From the NCBI RefSeq assembly GCF_900636535.1, contig NZ_LR134289.1:2356001-2420000 (forward strand): a DNA stretch of 64,000 nucleotides, read 5' to 3'. Below are positions 42,832-51,538 of the stretch, one piece after another. The translations under genes were made by a program, and so were the position numbers. The notes below the pieces were generated by a model. It was given only the letters and a program-made list of their open reading frames with translations, was not told the origin of the DNA and made no database searches. Numbering within the stretch: position 1 is the stretch's first letter; every line of letters starts with the position of its first letter. Origin of the DNA: Chryseobacterium gleum. GTDB lineage: Bacteria; Bacteroidota; Bacteroidia; Flavobacteriales; Weeksellaceae.

Positions 42832-45600
42832 ATGAAGAAAACTCTGCTGCTATTGACTTTGATGTTCACAGTCATTATACTGCACGCCCAAAAACTACAC
42901 ATTGACGGAAAAATATCAGATTCTGAGAAGAAACCGATAGAAAATGCGACCGTCTATCTTTTAAAAGTAAAAGATTCATCTATCGTTAATTACACCGCTA
43001 CCAATAAAGAGGGAAAATTCTCTCTGAAAATTGACGATGTAAAAGAACCTTCCATTCTTAAAATTGATGCTGAGAAGTTATCTTCTTACACCAAAAAATT
43101 TGAAAAAATAGAACAGTCGTTAGCCTTGGGAGATATCCAGCTGGAAAAACAAAGTCTGGTAAATGCTATTGATGAGGTAAAGATCACCGTATCTCCCGTA
43201 AAAATTAAAAAAGATACAATTGAGTTCAATGCTGCTGCCATTAAAGTAAGACCTGACAGCAAAATAGAAGAGCTTCTGAAGCAGATTCCTGGTGTAGAAA
43301 TCAGTAATGAGGGAAAAATTACGGTGAATGGAAAAGATGTAGACCAAATCATGATTAATGGTAAACCCTTCTTTGATAAAGATGGTAAAATTGCCCTTCA
43401 GAACTTACCGGCAGATATCATCAAAAATATTCAGTTTACCACTACCAAAACAAAGGAGGAAGAACTCAGCGGAAAAACAGCCAAATCGCAGAATACCACC
43501 ATCAACTTTACGATTGACGAAAAGAAAAATAAAGGTTTGCTGACCAGGCTTACTGTTGGCTACGGCTCCGACAAGCGATATGAAGCAAGCGGGCTGGCCA
43601 GCTATTTTAAAGGAGATACAAAAATAAGTCTGTTAGCTTCTTCCAATAACATCAATTCACAAGGATTTTCCAGAGATGAGGTTTTTGACAGTATGGGTAA
43701 CGGACGGAATGCCTGGATGATGCAGGGAGGAACTGTCTCAACGGTAGGAAATATGACTTATTACACCCAGGGAGGCAGTACAAAAGGAATTCAAAGGTCA
43801 ACAACCATTGGGTTAAATTATAGTGACAAATTGGGGAAAGATGCTGATCTTGATTCCTTCAGTCTGATGCATTCCGATTCCAATATGGAAACAAGATCCA
43901 AAGTTTCAAGGTCTACCCTTCTCCCCAATTATACGCTTCAGACCAATTCTGAAAGTAACGGAGAAAATGAATCCAGGCAATACAGTTTTGATACTTCAGC
44001 CAAAATTAAACTGGATTCCATGACCAGTATCTATCTTTCTCCAAGATTCACAAAAAACAGCAGTTTTAATTTTAATAATTCACGCTCATCAACTTTAAAT
44101 AACGGGAACCTTCTGAATGAAAGCAATACGTATTCAAGTAATGATTCGGAAAGCAATTCATTTAATCCTTATCTCTATTTTTCAAGAAAATTCAGGAAAA
44201 AAGGGCGTTCGATTTCAGCGAATATGAGCAGTTCCATCTCTGAATCGAAAAGAGATAACCTGAACCAGTCTCAAAACACGTTCTATCAACCCAGTGGACC
44301 AACTGTAGACAACAGGGATCAGTTAGCCAGAAATAAAAATCAGAACAACAGTTTTAATTTCACTGCCGGATATACAGAACCAGTTTCCGATTCTTCAAGT
44401 GTAAGTTTTGAAGTAAAGTATGAAACCAGGTCTGCCAGAAATTTGAGAAATGTAAATGATTTTGATAATATAACCGGAGATTACACTAAATTCAATCAGC
44501 TTTTATCCAACAATATGAAGCAAAGAATCAATCAGATCTCTCCTGAGTTTACCTACCAGCTTAATAAAAAGAAACTGAATTTCTGGGCGTCCATGAATCT
44601 TGACATCTCAGACATGAAAGTAAACTCTATTTATAACGGGCAGCAATATGATATGCAGAAAAATTTTGTACTGCCCCAGTATAATGTAAATCTTAACTAT
44701 CAGATGGGAGAAGGAAAATATCTGAGTGTTTACAACTACTCCAACTTCAATATTCCTACAGCAGAGCAGCTTACTCCTTATAAAGATGAGTCAAACCCAT
44801 TGATTACCTATCAGGGAAACCCTGATCTGAAAAATACCTGGATCAATAATCTTTATTTGTATTTCAATAATTATAATAAGGTAAAAGACCTCAGTTACTA
44901 TTTCAATATTGGTTTTACATACAGAAATAACGATATTATCAATTTTTCCACCTATGATAATGCAGGAAAACAGGTAATTACCTACAGCAACGTAAGTGGA
45001 AATAAAAACATCAACGCAGGCGGAGGTTTCAGCAAAACCCTGAAGTGGAAAAACAACAAACTTACCATCAATCCGAGATTCAGCATGGTGTATGCATACA
45101 ATAATGGTTTTATAGACGGACAGGCTTTTACCAGCAACTCATACAGTCTTAATCCGGGACTTAATTTCACCTATGAAATCAAGGATAAAATTACCATTAA
45201 GCCTTCTTACAGACTTGGATACAGTTTTTCAAATTATACCAATTACAATGTAACGAATGTAAATACAGCCAATCAATCCTTAAAGCTGGAGCTGACCAAT
45301 TATATGCTGCAAGGCAGATTGGTATTTGGAAATGATTTTGAATATAATACCAATTCCAATATTGCTCCCGGCTTTAAAAAGGATTTCTACTTCTGGAATA
45401 CCAGTCTGGGATATTCATTCTATAAAAAGCAGTTTACCGCAAAAGTGAAGGTCTATGATGTTTTAAATCAAAATCAGAGCGTGAGAAGAACCATCACTGA
45501 TTCTTATTTTGAAGACCGTGAAGATCTTATCCTGAAACGGTACATCATGTTCTCCATCAGCATGAAACTGAATAAGTTTGCAGGAAAAAAGACACAATAA
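42832..45600 (+). CDS. Outer-membrane beta-barrel protein with CarboxypepD_reg-like domain
   Basis: A 922-residue exported protein with a signal peptide (MKKTLLLLTLMFTVIILHAQ). An N-terminal carboxypeptidase regulatory-like domain (ISDSEKKPIENATVYLL) is followed by a plug-like region (PDSKIEELLKQIPGVEI, GKDVDQIMINGKPFF) and a long barrel of alternating strands rich in Tyr, Asn and Ser. This is the TonB-dependent-transporter-like family without a typical TonB box. The ATG at 42832 is used because a terminator lies before it. Ligand unknown. Confidence 0.85.
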   Translation: MKKTLLLLTLMFTVIILHAQKLHIDGKISDSEKKPIENATVYLLKVKDSSIVNYTATNKEGKFSLKIDDVKEPSILKIDAEKLSSYTKKFEKIEQSLALGDIQLEKQSLVNAIDEVKITVSPVKIKKDTIEFNAAAIKVRPDSKIEELLKQIPGVEISNEGKITVNGKDVDQIMINGKPFFDKDGKIALQNLPADIIKNIQFTTTKTKEEELSGKTAKSQNTTINFTIDEKKNKGLLTRLTVGYGSDKRYEASGLASYFKGDTKISLLASSNNINSQGFSRDEVFDSMGNGRNAWMMQGGTVSTVGNMTYYTQGGSTKGIQRSTTIGLNYSDKLGKDADLDSFSLMHSDSNMETRSKVSRSTLLPNYTLQTNSESNGENESRQYSFDTSAKIKLDSMTSIYLSPRFTKNSSFNFNNSRSSTLNNGNLLNESNTYSSNDSESNSFNPYLYFSRKFRKKGRSISANMSSSISESKRDNLNQSQNTFYQPSGPTVDNRDQLARNKNQNNSFNFTAGYTEPVSDSSSVSFEVKYETRSARNLRNVNDFDNITGDYTKFNQLLSNNMKQRINQISPEFTYQLNKKKLNFWASMNLDISDMKVNSIYNGQQYDMQKNFVLPQYNVNLNYQMGEGKYLSVYNYSNFNIPTAEQLTPYKDESNPLITYQGNPDLKNTWINNLYLYFNNYNKVKDLSYYFNIGFTYRNNDIINFSTYDNAGKQVITYSNVSGNKNINAGGGFSKTLKWKNNKLTINPRFSMVYAYNNGFIDGQAFTSNSYSLNPGLNFTYEIKDKITIKPSYRLGYSFSNYTNYNVTNVNTANQSLKLELTNYMLQGRLVFGNDFEYNTNSNIAPGFKKDFYFWNTSLGYSFYKKQFTAKVKVYDVLNQNQSVRRTITDSYFEDREDLILKRYIMFSISMKLNKFAGKKTQ

Positions 45601-45701
45601 AGCAACAGTATACTTTTATAAATAGTTTAGATAATGGCCGGATATTTCCCGGCTATTTCTATGAATAGCCTTAATTTCATTACAACTGAAGACGTAATAT
45701 T

Positions 45702-45740
45702 CCCCTCCTTTGGAGGGGTGGCGAAAATTCAAAGAATTTT
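45702..45740. repeat. Intergenic hairpin repeat
   Basis: Two hairpins side by side: CCCCTCC-TTT-GGAGGGG (45702-45718) and AAAATTC-AAA-GAATTTT (45724-45740). I recognise this segment as a dispersed element of Chryseobacterium-type genomes. Confidence 0.6.
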
Positions 45741-45825
45741 TGACGGGTGGCTTTTGCAACAACCTTTTAAACAAGATTTACGAATAAAACTGTTTTTATT
45801 TTTAAATTAGCAGCAAATTTTTTTT

Positions 45826-47685
45826 ATGAAAATCCATATTTCAGTATTATGTATTCTTTTTTTCATTCTTGGAAAGGCTCAGAAAACGGAACAGAAAGAT
45901 ACTTTCGTTAAAGACAATTTCACCAAGAAAGAATTTTATATTCCAATGCGTGATGGCGTGAAACTTTTCACAGCAGTATATATCCCTAAAGATATATCCA
46001 ACAAGAACAAATATCCTTTTCTGATGCAGAGAACCTGCTACAGCATTGCTCCTTACGGAGAAAGTGAATATAAAACAAAAGTAGGCCCTAACACCTATCT
46101 TATGAAAGACAAGTATATTTTTGTGTACCAGGATGTACGCGGAAGATATATGAGTGAAGGTACATTTACCAATATGACGCCGCAGGTAGAACGTAAAACC
46201 AAAAAAGATGTTGATGAAAGTACTGATACCTATGATACCATCGAATGGCTTTTGAAAAACGTGAAAGATAACAACGGTAAGGTAGGTCAGTTCGGGACAT
46301 CATATCCCGGATTTTATACTGCCGTAGGAACTTTGTCACAGCATCCGGCTTTGGTAGCTTCTTCTCCACAGGCACCTATTTCTGATTTCTGGAATGACGA
46401 TTTTCTTCACAACGGAAGATTTATGCTGGGCTATTTCAGAACATTTCCTGTTTTCGGAATACAGAAAACACAACCTGAAAAGCAGGCATGGTATATGGAT
46501 TCTTTCATCAAGCAGACTTCTGAAGATGGATTAAAATTCTACAGAGATATGGGTACCCTGAAAGACGGGTATGAAAAGTATTATAAGAATAACTTCTTCA
46601 TGACAGAAATTATGAATCATACCAACTATGATGAATTCTGGCAGAAAAGAGGTCTTCTTCCTCATTTAAAAAATATCAATCATGCTGTAATGACTGTCGG
46701 TGGATGGTTTGATGCAGAAGATCTTTCGGGCCCGCTGAATATTTATAAAACCATCGAAAAAACAAGCCCTAAAGCCAAAAATACCATTGTAATGGGGCCA
46801 TTCTCCCATGGCGGCTGGTCTCAGGAGCAGGGAAAACATTTTCACAGTGAAACCTATTTTGGAGATAGTATTGCAACCTATTATCAGAAAAATATTGAAA
46901 CAAAATTCTTCAACCACTACCTGAAAGGCAATACCAAAGAGGATGCAGGACTTCCTGAAGCACTGATGTATGACACCGGTGCTAAAGAATGGAAAGAATT
47001 TGCTTCTTATCCTCCTAAAAATGCTCAGAAAGTGAATTTCTATCTGGCGGATAACACCTTAAAAAAATCATCAGGACAAGGTTATTCCGAATATTACAGT
47101 GATCCGAACAATCCTGTTTTAAGCTCTGATCATTTAAAAGATTTCAATGGTTTCACTCCGAGAAATTATATGTCGGAAGACCAGAGATTTGCTGTGGGAA
47201 GACCTGATGTATTGACATTCACAACGGATATACTCACTGAAGACATTACTTTTGCCGGAGAGATCATGGCTAAACTGAATATTGCTTCCACTTCTACAGA
47301 TGCCGATTTTGCAGTAAAACTGATTGATGTATATCCGGAAGATTTCAAACCTGCAGAAAAGAAAGAAGGCGTTATCTACGGAAACTATCATCAGATGGTA
47401 AGAAGTGAAATTATGCCTGCAAGGTTCAGAAATACAAAAGAAAAGGGAGAGGCGCTTGTTCCTAACCAGAAAACGGCTGTTAATTTCAGACTTCAGGATG
47501 TGGTTCATACGTTCAAAAAAGGACATAAAATCCAGATTCAGATCAGCAGTACATGGTTTCCACTTTTCGCCATTAACCCGCAGAAGTTTATGGATAATCC
47601 AAATTTTGCCAATAAAGAAGATTACACTAAGGCATTCATCAAAGTGTATGATGACAGCTCCATTGAAGCTGATGTTTTAAAATAA
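45826..47685 (+). CDS. CocE/NonD family S15 hydrolase
   Basis: A 619-residue exported alpha/beta-hydrolase of the CocE/NonD (X-Pro dipeptidyl-peptidase S15) class. It has a signal peptide, the oxyanion-hole region (YVFYQDVRGRYMSEG-like), the nucleophile in GTSYPG, a later Asp, and a C-terminal beta-sandwich (X-Pro C-terminal domain; about 445-619). It acts as an acyl-hydrolase, such as an esterase or amidase; the true substrate is unknown. It stands alone, with a hairpin after it (47689-47716). Confidence 0.9.
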   Translation: MKIHISVLCILFFILGKAQKTEQKDTFVKDNFTKKEFYIPMRDGVKLFTAVYIPKDISNKNKYPFLMQRTCYSIAPYGESEYKTKVGPNTYLMKDKYIFVYQDVRGRYMSEGTFTNMTPQVERKTKKDVDESTDTYDTIEWLLKNVKDNNGKVGQFGTSYPGFYTAVGTLSQHPALVASSPQAPISDFWNDDFLHNGRFMLGYFRTFPVFGIQKTQPEKQAWYMDSFIKQTSEDGLKFYRDMGTLKDGYEKYYKNNFFMTEIMNHTNYDEFWQKRGLLPHLKNINHAVMTVGGWFDAEDLSGPLNIYKTIEKTSPKAKNTIVMGPFSHGGWSQEQGKHFHSETYFGDSIATYYQKNIETKFFNHYLKGNTKEDAGLPEALMYDTGAKEWKEFASYPPKNAQKVNFYLADNTLKKSSGQGYSEYYSDPNNPVLSSDHLKDFNGFTPRNYMSEDQRFAVGRPDVLTFTTDILTEDITFAGEIMAKLNIASTSTDADFAVKLIDVYPEDFKPAEKKEGVIYGNYHQMVRSEIMPARFRNTKEKGEALVPNQKTAVNFRLQDVVHTFKKGHKIQIQISSTWFPLFAINPQKFMDNPNFANKEDYTKAFIKVYDDSSIEADVLK

Positions 47686-47688
47686 ATT

Positions 47689-47716
47689 GAAAAGCTGTTC
47701 GTCTGAACAGCTTTTT
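47689..47716 (+). terminator. Terminator after CocE gene
   Basis: AAAAGCTGTTC pairs with GAACAGCTTTTT across GTCT. Confidence 0.8.
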
Positions 47717-47742
47717 ATTTTTGAAGATCTGAAGTTTTTTTT

Positions 47743-47811
47743 AGGTTTTGGCTAAAGCCGGATGAATTGGTTCTTTTGTCTATGTGGGCTAAAGCACACT
47801 CCTATTAATGG
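47743..47811 (+). repeat. Dispersed intergenic repeat, copy 2 (GGCTAAAGCC family)
   Basis: TTTTGGCTAAAGCCGGATGA near 47746-47765 and GGGCTAAAGCACACTCCTAT near 47786-47805. It matches copies 1 and 4 in layout. Confidence 0.6.
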
Positions 47812-47920
47812 ATATGATAAGCGTAATCCTCTAAAGTCTGTAAACGACTTGCCATTAGATAAAGCATCATTGGGACTCCTTCGGAATAACAAACGTTATG
47901 GATAAAATTTCTCTTAAATA

Positions 47921-48532
47921 CTAGTCTTCAATGGTTCTGAAGGTCAGGTTTACCCTGGGAGTTTTCACTTTTGTAGTGGGTGGAAGCCTGTGAAGCCAGT
48001 GATCCTGTGTAGTTCCTTTCATAATTAATAAACTTCCGTTTTCAAGAAATATTTCAACTTTTTCTTTGGTTGTTTTATGTTTAAATAAAAACTTTCTTTC
48101 TGCTCCAAAGGTCAAAGAAGCAATGGCTCCATGTTTCTTAAGGTCTGTTTCACCATCGCTGTGATAAGCCATGCCTTCACTTCCGTCATGGTATAGATTA
48201 AGCAGGCAAGAATTGTAGGTTTCGCCAGAAACTTCTTCACATTTTTTCTTCAGTTCCAGTAATTCGGGAGTCCAGAATCTGGCATATTTTGTTCTTTTCG
48301 AATACGTATATTCAAATGCTTTCTCTCCAAACCAGGCTACTTTTCTTTTGGTTAAAATCAGTTTTCCAAATATTACAGCCTCATCATTCTCCCATGGAAT
48401 CTGATTGAACAGATAATCATAATAAAAATCAGATTGTTCTTTTGAGAAAACCTTGCCATAATAATGAACGGTTCCATCGTGTGGAAGGATATTCAGTGGA
48501 TAATCTGATATTTCTTCGAAGAGACTCATCAT
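47921..48532 (-). CDS. alkB: AlkB-family DNA repair dioxygenase
   Basis: A 203-residue Fe(II)/2-oxoglutarate oxygenase of the AlkB type. It has the HxD motif in AYHSDGETD, the LTFGAERKFLFKHK strands and the terminal RVNLTFR segment of AlkB, which binds 2-oxoglutarate. It repairs methylated bases such as 1-methyladenine and 3-methylcytosine. Two ATG codons in tandem leave the start ambiguous by one residue. It lies on the same strand as the MGMT gene 277 bases upstream, suggesting a shared response to alkylation damage. Confidence 0.88.
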   Translation of the reverse strand: MMSLFEEISDYPLNILPHDGTVHYYGKVFSKEQSDFYYDYLFNQIPWENDEAVIFGKLILTKRKVAWFGEKAFEYTYSKRTKYARFWTPELLELKKKCEEVSGETYNSCLLNLYHDGSEGMAYHSDGETDLKKHGAIASLTFGAERKFLFKHKTTKEKVEIFLENGSLLIMKGTTQDHWLHRLPPTTKVKTPRVNLTFRTIED

Positions 48533-48562
48533 AGTTTTTTTTAATTAAATGCTTTTATATTT

Positions 48563-48756
48563 AAACACAAATAACATCAATGTTTTTCACAAATGACACG
48601 AATTTTCACATCAATAGAAATAGACTTTAGCCAAAACTTAAATTTAATATTTTTCAACCGCAAAAAGGCACAAATGCTTGTTCACTAAACACAAATGGCA
48701 CCAATGCTTTTCACTAATGACACGAATTTTTATATCAATAGGAATGGGCTTTAGCC
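48563..48756. repeat. Duplicated 70-base intergenic unit
   Basis: 48563-48632 and 48687-48756 are two direct copies, 124 bases apart, with about a dozen differences. Each begins AAACACAAAT and ends CTTTAGCC. Confidence 0.7.
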
Positions 48757-48800
48757 CATTTAACAAAAATAATCTAATCCATTGGCTTTAGCCAAAACTT
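48733..48800 (-). repeat. Dispersed intergenic repeat, copy 3 (inverted)
   Basis: GGGCTTTAGCCC at 48746-48757 and TTGGCTTTAGCCAAAACTT at 48782-48800: the same unit as copies 1, 2 and 4, in the other orientation. Confidence 0.65.
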
Positions 48801-48809
48801 AATAATAGA

Positions 48810-49652
48810 TTACGAGTAAATATGTGAGCCCTCCCAACCTACAATCAACTGTTTCCTATCACTTCCCCATCGGTAACCGCCGAGGTGTCCGGTAGACTGA
48901 ATCACGCGGTGGCAAGGTATCAGAAAGGCAACCGGGTTACTTCCAATAGCTGTTCCTACTGCTCTGGATGCTTTAGGATTTCCTATTTTTTCAGCCAGGC
49001 TTCCATAGGTTGACAGTTTACCCATAGGAATCGTCAATAAGCTTTCCCATACCTTCAGTTGAAAATCGGTTCCTTTTAAGTGTAATTTTATAGTATTGAG
49101 TTTTGTCCAGTCTTTATCGAATATGGACAGTGCATTCTTCTGAAGTGCATCCTGCTGCTCAATAAAAGAAGCATTAGGGAACTTTTGTTTCAGTTCCCCG
49201 AATGCTTTTTCTTTATCGTCTTCAAAAGCCATATAGCAGATTCCTTTTTCTGTAGAAGCTACTAGTATATTCCCGAAAGGGCTTTCGGAAAAACTGTAAT
49301 GAATATTGAGGCTTTTTCCTCCGTTTTTATATTCTGCCGGAGACATTCCTTCTATTTTCACAAACAGGTCATGAAGCCTGCTGGTGCTTGAAAGTCCTGT
49401 CTCATAGGCGGTATCAAACAAACTTGCTTTTTCTTCCTTCAATAAATTCTTAGCATGTTCAAGACTGATGAACTGTAAAAATTTTTTCGGACTCGTTCCT
49501 GCCCAATCTGTAAAGATCTTCTGGAAATGAGCCGGACTTAAGTGAATATTCTCTGCCACTTCCTCCAAACTTGGCTGAAGCCTGAAATTGCTCCGGATAT
49601 ATTCTATCGCTTTGGCAATTCTGTTGTAATCTATCTGACTTTGTGTGGACAT
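48810..49652 (-). CDS. AraC-type HTH plus O6-methylguanine methyltransferase (Ada-like)
   Basis: A 280-residue fusion: an AraC-type HTH domain (about 8-108) and a methylguanine methyltransferase (about 118-280), with the acceptor Cys247 in LIPCHRVI. It corresponds to the middle and C-terminal parts of Ada; the N-terminal phosphotriester-sensing zinc domain is missing, so it cannot sense damage in the same way as E. coli Ada. It repairs O6-methylguanine and may regulate. It is near alkB on the same strand. Confidence 0.88.
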   Translation of the reverse strand: MSTQSQIDYNRIAKAIEYIRSNFRLQPSLEEVAENIHLSPAHFQKIFTDWAGTSPKKFLQFISLEHAKNLLKEEKASLFDTAYETGLSSTSRLHDLFVKIEGMSPAEYKNGGKSLNIHYSFSESPFGNILVASTEKGICYMAFEDDKEKAFGELKQKFPNASFIEQQDALQKNALSIFDKDWTKLNTIKLHLKGTDFQLKVWESLLTIPMGKLSTYGSLAEKIGNPKASRAVGTAIGSNPVAFLIPCHRVIQSTGHLGGYRWGSDRKQLIVGWEGSHIYS

Positions 49653-49721
49653 TGTATTATGATTTTACCTCACAAATTTCCAAAGAATATACGGCAGAAA
49701 AAATCCGATTCTTGCGGAATA

Positions 49722-50579
49722 TTAGTTGTTGTTATAAATATCGTAATAAGCAAGCATTTTGTAATATAACTTCGCAGATAAGAAAGCAGTTGGCTTAGCC
49801 ATTGGAGAATCCATTAACTCTACAATATCAAACGCTACTACGTTACATTTTTCAAATACTTTTCTTAATAATTCCAACGTTGGATACCATTGTAATCCAC
49901 CCGGCTCAGGAGTTCCCGTAGAAGGAGCGATGGAAGGATCGAAAGCATCTAAATCAATCGTGATATAAACGTTTCCTGATACTTTCTCCAGTACATCATT
50001 GATCCAGTTCTCATTGTTAGCAATTTCGTGAGCAAAGAATACTCTTCCTTCCGGCAAATATTGTGCTTCTTCAGCATCCATAGAACGGATTCCCACCTGT
50101 ACTAAGTTATGTTTTTGGTTAGCTTCAAAAACCGCACAGGCATGGTTTGAAGTAGAACCGTGAAACTCAGGACGTAAATCTGTGTGAGCATCTAACTGAA
50201 GAACGGTTAAATTTTCAAATTTTTCTCCTACCGCACGAATAGAACCGATAGAAACAGAGTGTTCCCCACCAAAAAGAGTAAATAATTTACCTTCATTGTT
50301 CAAAAGCTCTTTGGTTTTCTGATAAACCGCTTCCGTCATTGCTTCCGGGGAAGAATTTTCAGACACTTCTCCTGCTAAGTAAACTCCCTGAAGGTAAGGT
50401 TCTGTTTGTGTTTCGATATCGTAAAGCTCCATATTTTCAGAAGCATTTAAGAATAATTCAGGACCTTTATCAGCTCCTTTTCCCCATGTTGAAGTTCCAT
50501 CGTAAGGAACGGTTACCAACATTACTTTCGAATTCTCTAGCGTTGCATTTTCCTCGGGAATTCCTGCGTATGTTTTCAT
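49722..50579 (-). CDS. speB: Agmatinase
   Basis: A 285-residue ureohydrolase of the arginase/agmatinase family with the manganese motifs GGEHSVSIG, LDAHTDLRPEFHG and ITIDLDAFDPSIAPSTGTPEPGG. The nearby arginine decarboxylase on the same strand indicates that the substrate is agmatine, giving putrescine and urea. It is a single gene here. Confidence 0.9.
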   Translation of the reverse strand: MKTYAGIPEENATLENSKVMLVTVPYDGTSTWGKGADKGPELFLNASENMELYDIETQTEPYLQGVYLAGEVSENSSPEAMTEAVYQKTKELLNNEGKLFTLFGGEHSVSIGSIRAVGEKFENLTVLQLDAHTDLRPEFHGSTSNHACAVFEANQKHNLVQVGIRSMDAEEAQYLPEGRVFFAHEIANNENWINDVLEKVSGNVYITIDLDAFDPSIAPSTGTPEPGGLQWYPTLELLRKVFEKCNVVAFDIVELMDSPMAKPTAFLSAKLYYKMLAYYDIYNNN

Positions 50580-50740
50580 ATATAATTATTAATTAAAAAA
50601 TTAAATGATTGAAAGATTAAATGATTCCACAAAGATACAAAATAGTACCTGAGTTATAAGTGATGAACGGTTTGTTATGAATTTTTAACCTTATCCTGAC
50701 TTTTCAATTTTAAATCCTTTAATGTTTAAATTTTAAAAGT

Positions 50741-50748
50741 TATTTTTG
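50741..50748 (+). promoter_or_regulatory. -7 element of the HAD gene
   Basis: TATTTTTG matches TAnnTTTG and overlaps the in-frame TTG at 50746, so the gene start is the ATG at 50764. Confidence 0.5.
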
Positions 50749-50763
50749 TATAAAACTCCTGAT

Positions 50764-51423
50764 ATGCCTTTAAAAGCTGTTCTCTTCGATATGGATGGTG
50801 TCATAGTAGATACAGAACCATTGCATAGAAAAGCCTATTTCAAAACATTTGACGAACTGGAAATAGCAGTTTCTGAAGAACTGTATACCTCTTTTACCGG
50901 AGCTTCTACCAAAAGAGTTTCTGAAACTTTGATTAATGAATTTAATTTAGATCAGACTTACGAAACAATCGCAGGAATCAAAAGATCTCATTTCAAGGAT
51001 TATTTTTACAATGATGAGGAATTTGATTTAATTCCCGGAGTAAGAAAACTGATCGAGCATTATCATGAGAATGGGATAAAACTTATCCTGGCGTCTTCTG
51101 CTACAATGGTAACGATCAATATGGTTTTTGAGAAATTCGGGTTGGAACCCTATTTTAGGGGGAAAATCAGCGGCGCCGATTTAAAGGAATCAAAACCTCA
51201 TCCTGAAGTTTTTCTTCTGGCCGCTGAAATGGCTGGAGAACCTGTTGAAAACTGTATGGTGATTGAAGATTCTACCAATGGAATTCTTGCTGCACACCGT
51301 GCAAAAATCTTTTGTGCAGCATACAGAAGCCCACATTCAAAAAATCAGGATTACACTTTGGCAGACACAGTAGTTTCTGATTATGAAGAATTAGAACTGG
51401 ATAAAATTTCAAAATATTTTTAA
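50764..51423 (+). CDS. HAD phosphatase, beta-phosphoglucomutase-like
   Basis: A 219-residue HAD-superfamily hydrolase. Motif I is FDMDGVIVD, motif II LASSA, motif III the Lys in KESKPHPEVF, and motif IV IEDSTNGI. The four-helix C1 cap fits the beta-phosphoglucomutase/phosphatase group. The substrate is not known. A terminator follows at 51427-51456. Confidence 0.88.
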   Translation: MPLKAVLFDMDGVIVDTEPLHRKAYFKTFDELEIAVSEELYTSFTGASTKRVSETLINEFNLDQTYETIAGIKRSHFKDYFYNDEEFDLIPGVRKLIEHYHENGIKLILASSATMVTINMVFEKFGLEPYFRGKISGADLKESKPHPEVFLLAAEMAGEPVENCMVIEDSTNGILAAHRAKIFCAAYRSPHSKNQDYTLADTVVSDYEELELDKISKYF

Positions 51424-51426
51424 ATA

Positions 51427-51456
51427 AAAAGCTCTCAGATTTTTCTGAGAGCTTTT
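51427..51456 (+). terminator. Terminator after the HAD gene
   Basis: AAAAGCTCTCAGA pairs perfectly with TCTGAGAGCTTTT across TTTT (13-base stem). Confidence 0.9.
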
Positions 51457-51465
51457 GTTTTGTAT

Positions 51466-51523
51466 AAGTTTTGGCTAAAGCCAATTGACTTTTCTATTGA
51501 TTGTAAAGGGCTAAAGCCCATTT
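51466..51523 (+). repeat. Dispersed intergenic repeat, copy 4
   Basis: AAGTTTTGGCTAAAGCCAAT from 51466 and GGGCTAAAGCCCATTT from 51508. A truncated copy (TTTTGGATAAAGCCAGTTGA) lies near 53939. Confidence 0.65.
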
Positions 51524-51538
51524 CTGAGGATCATAAAA

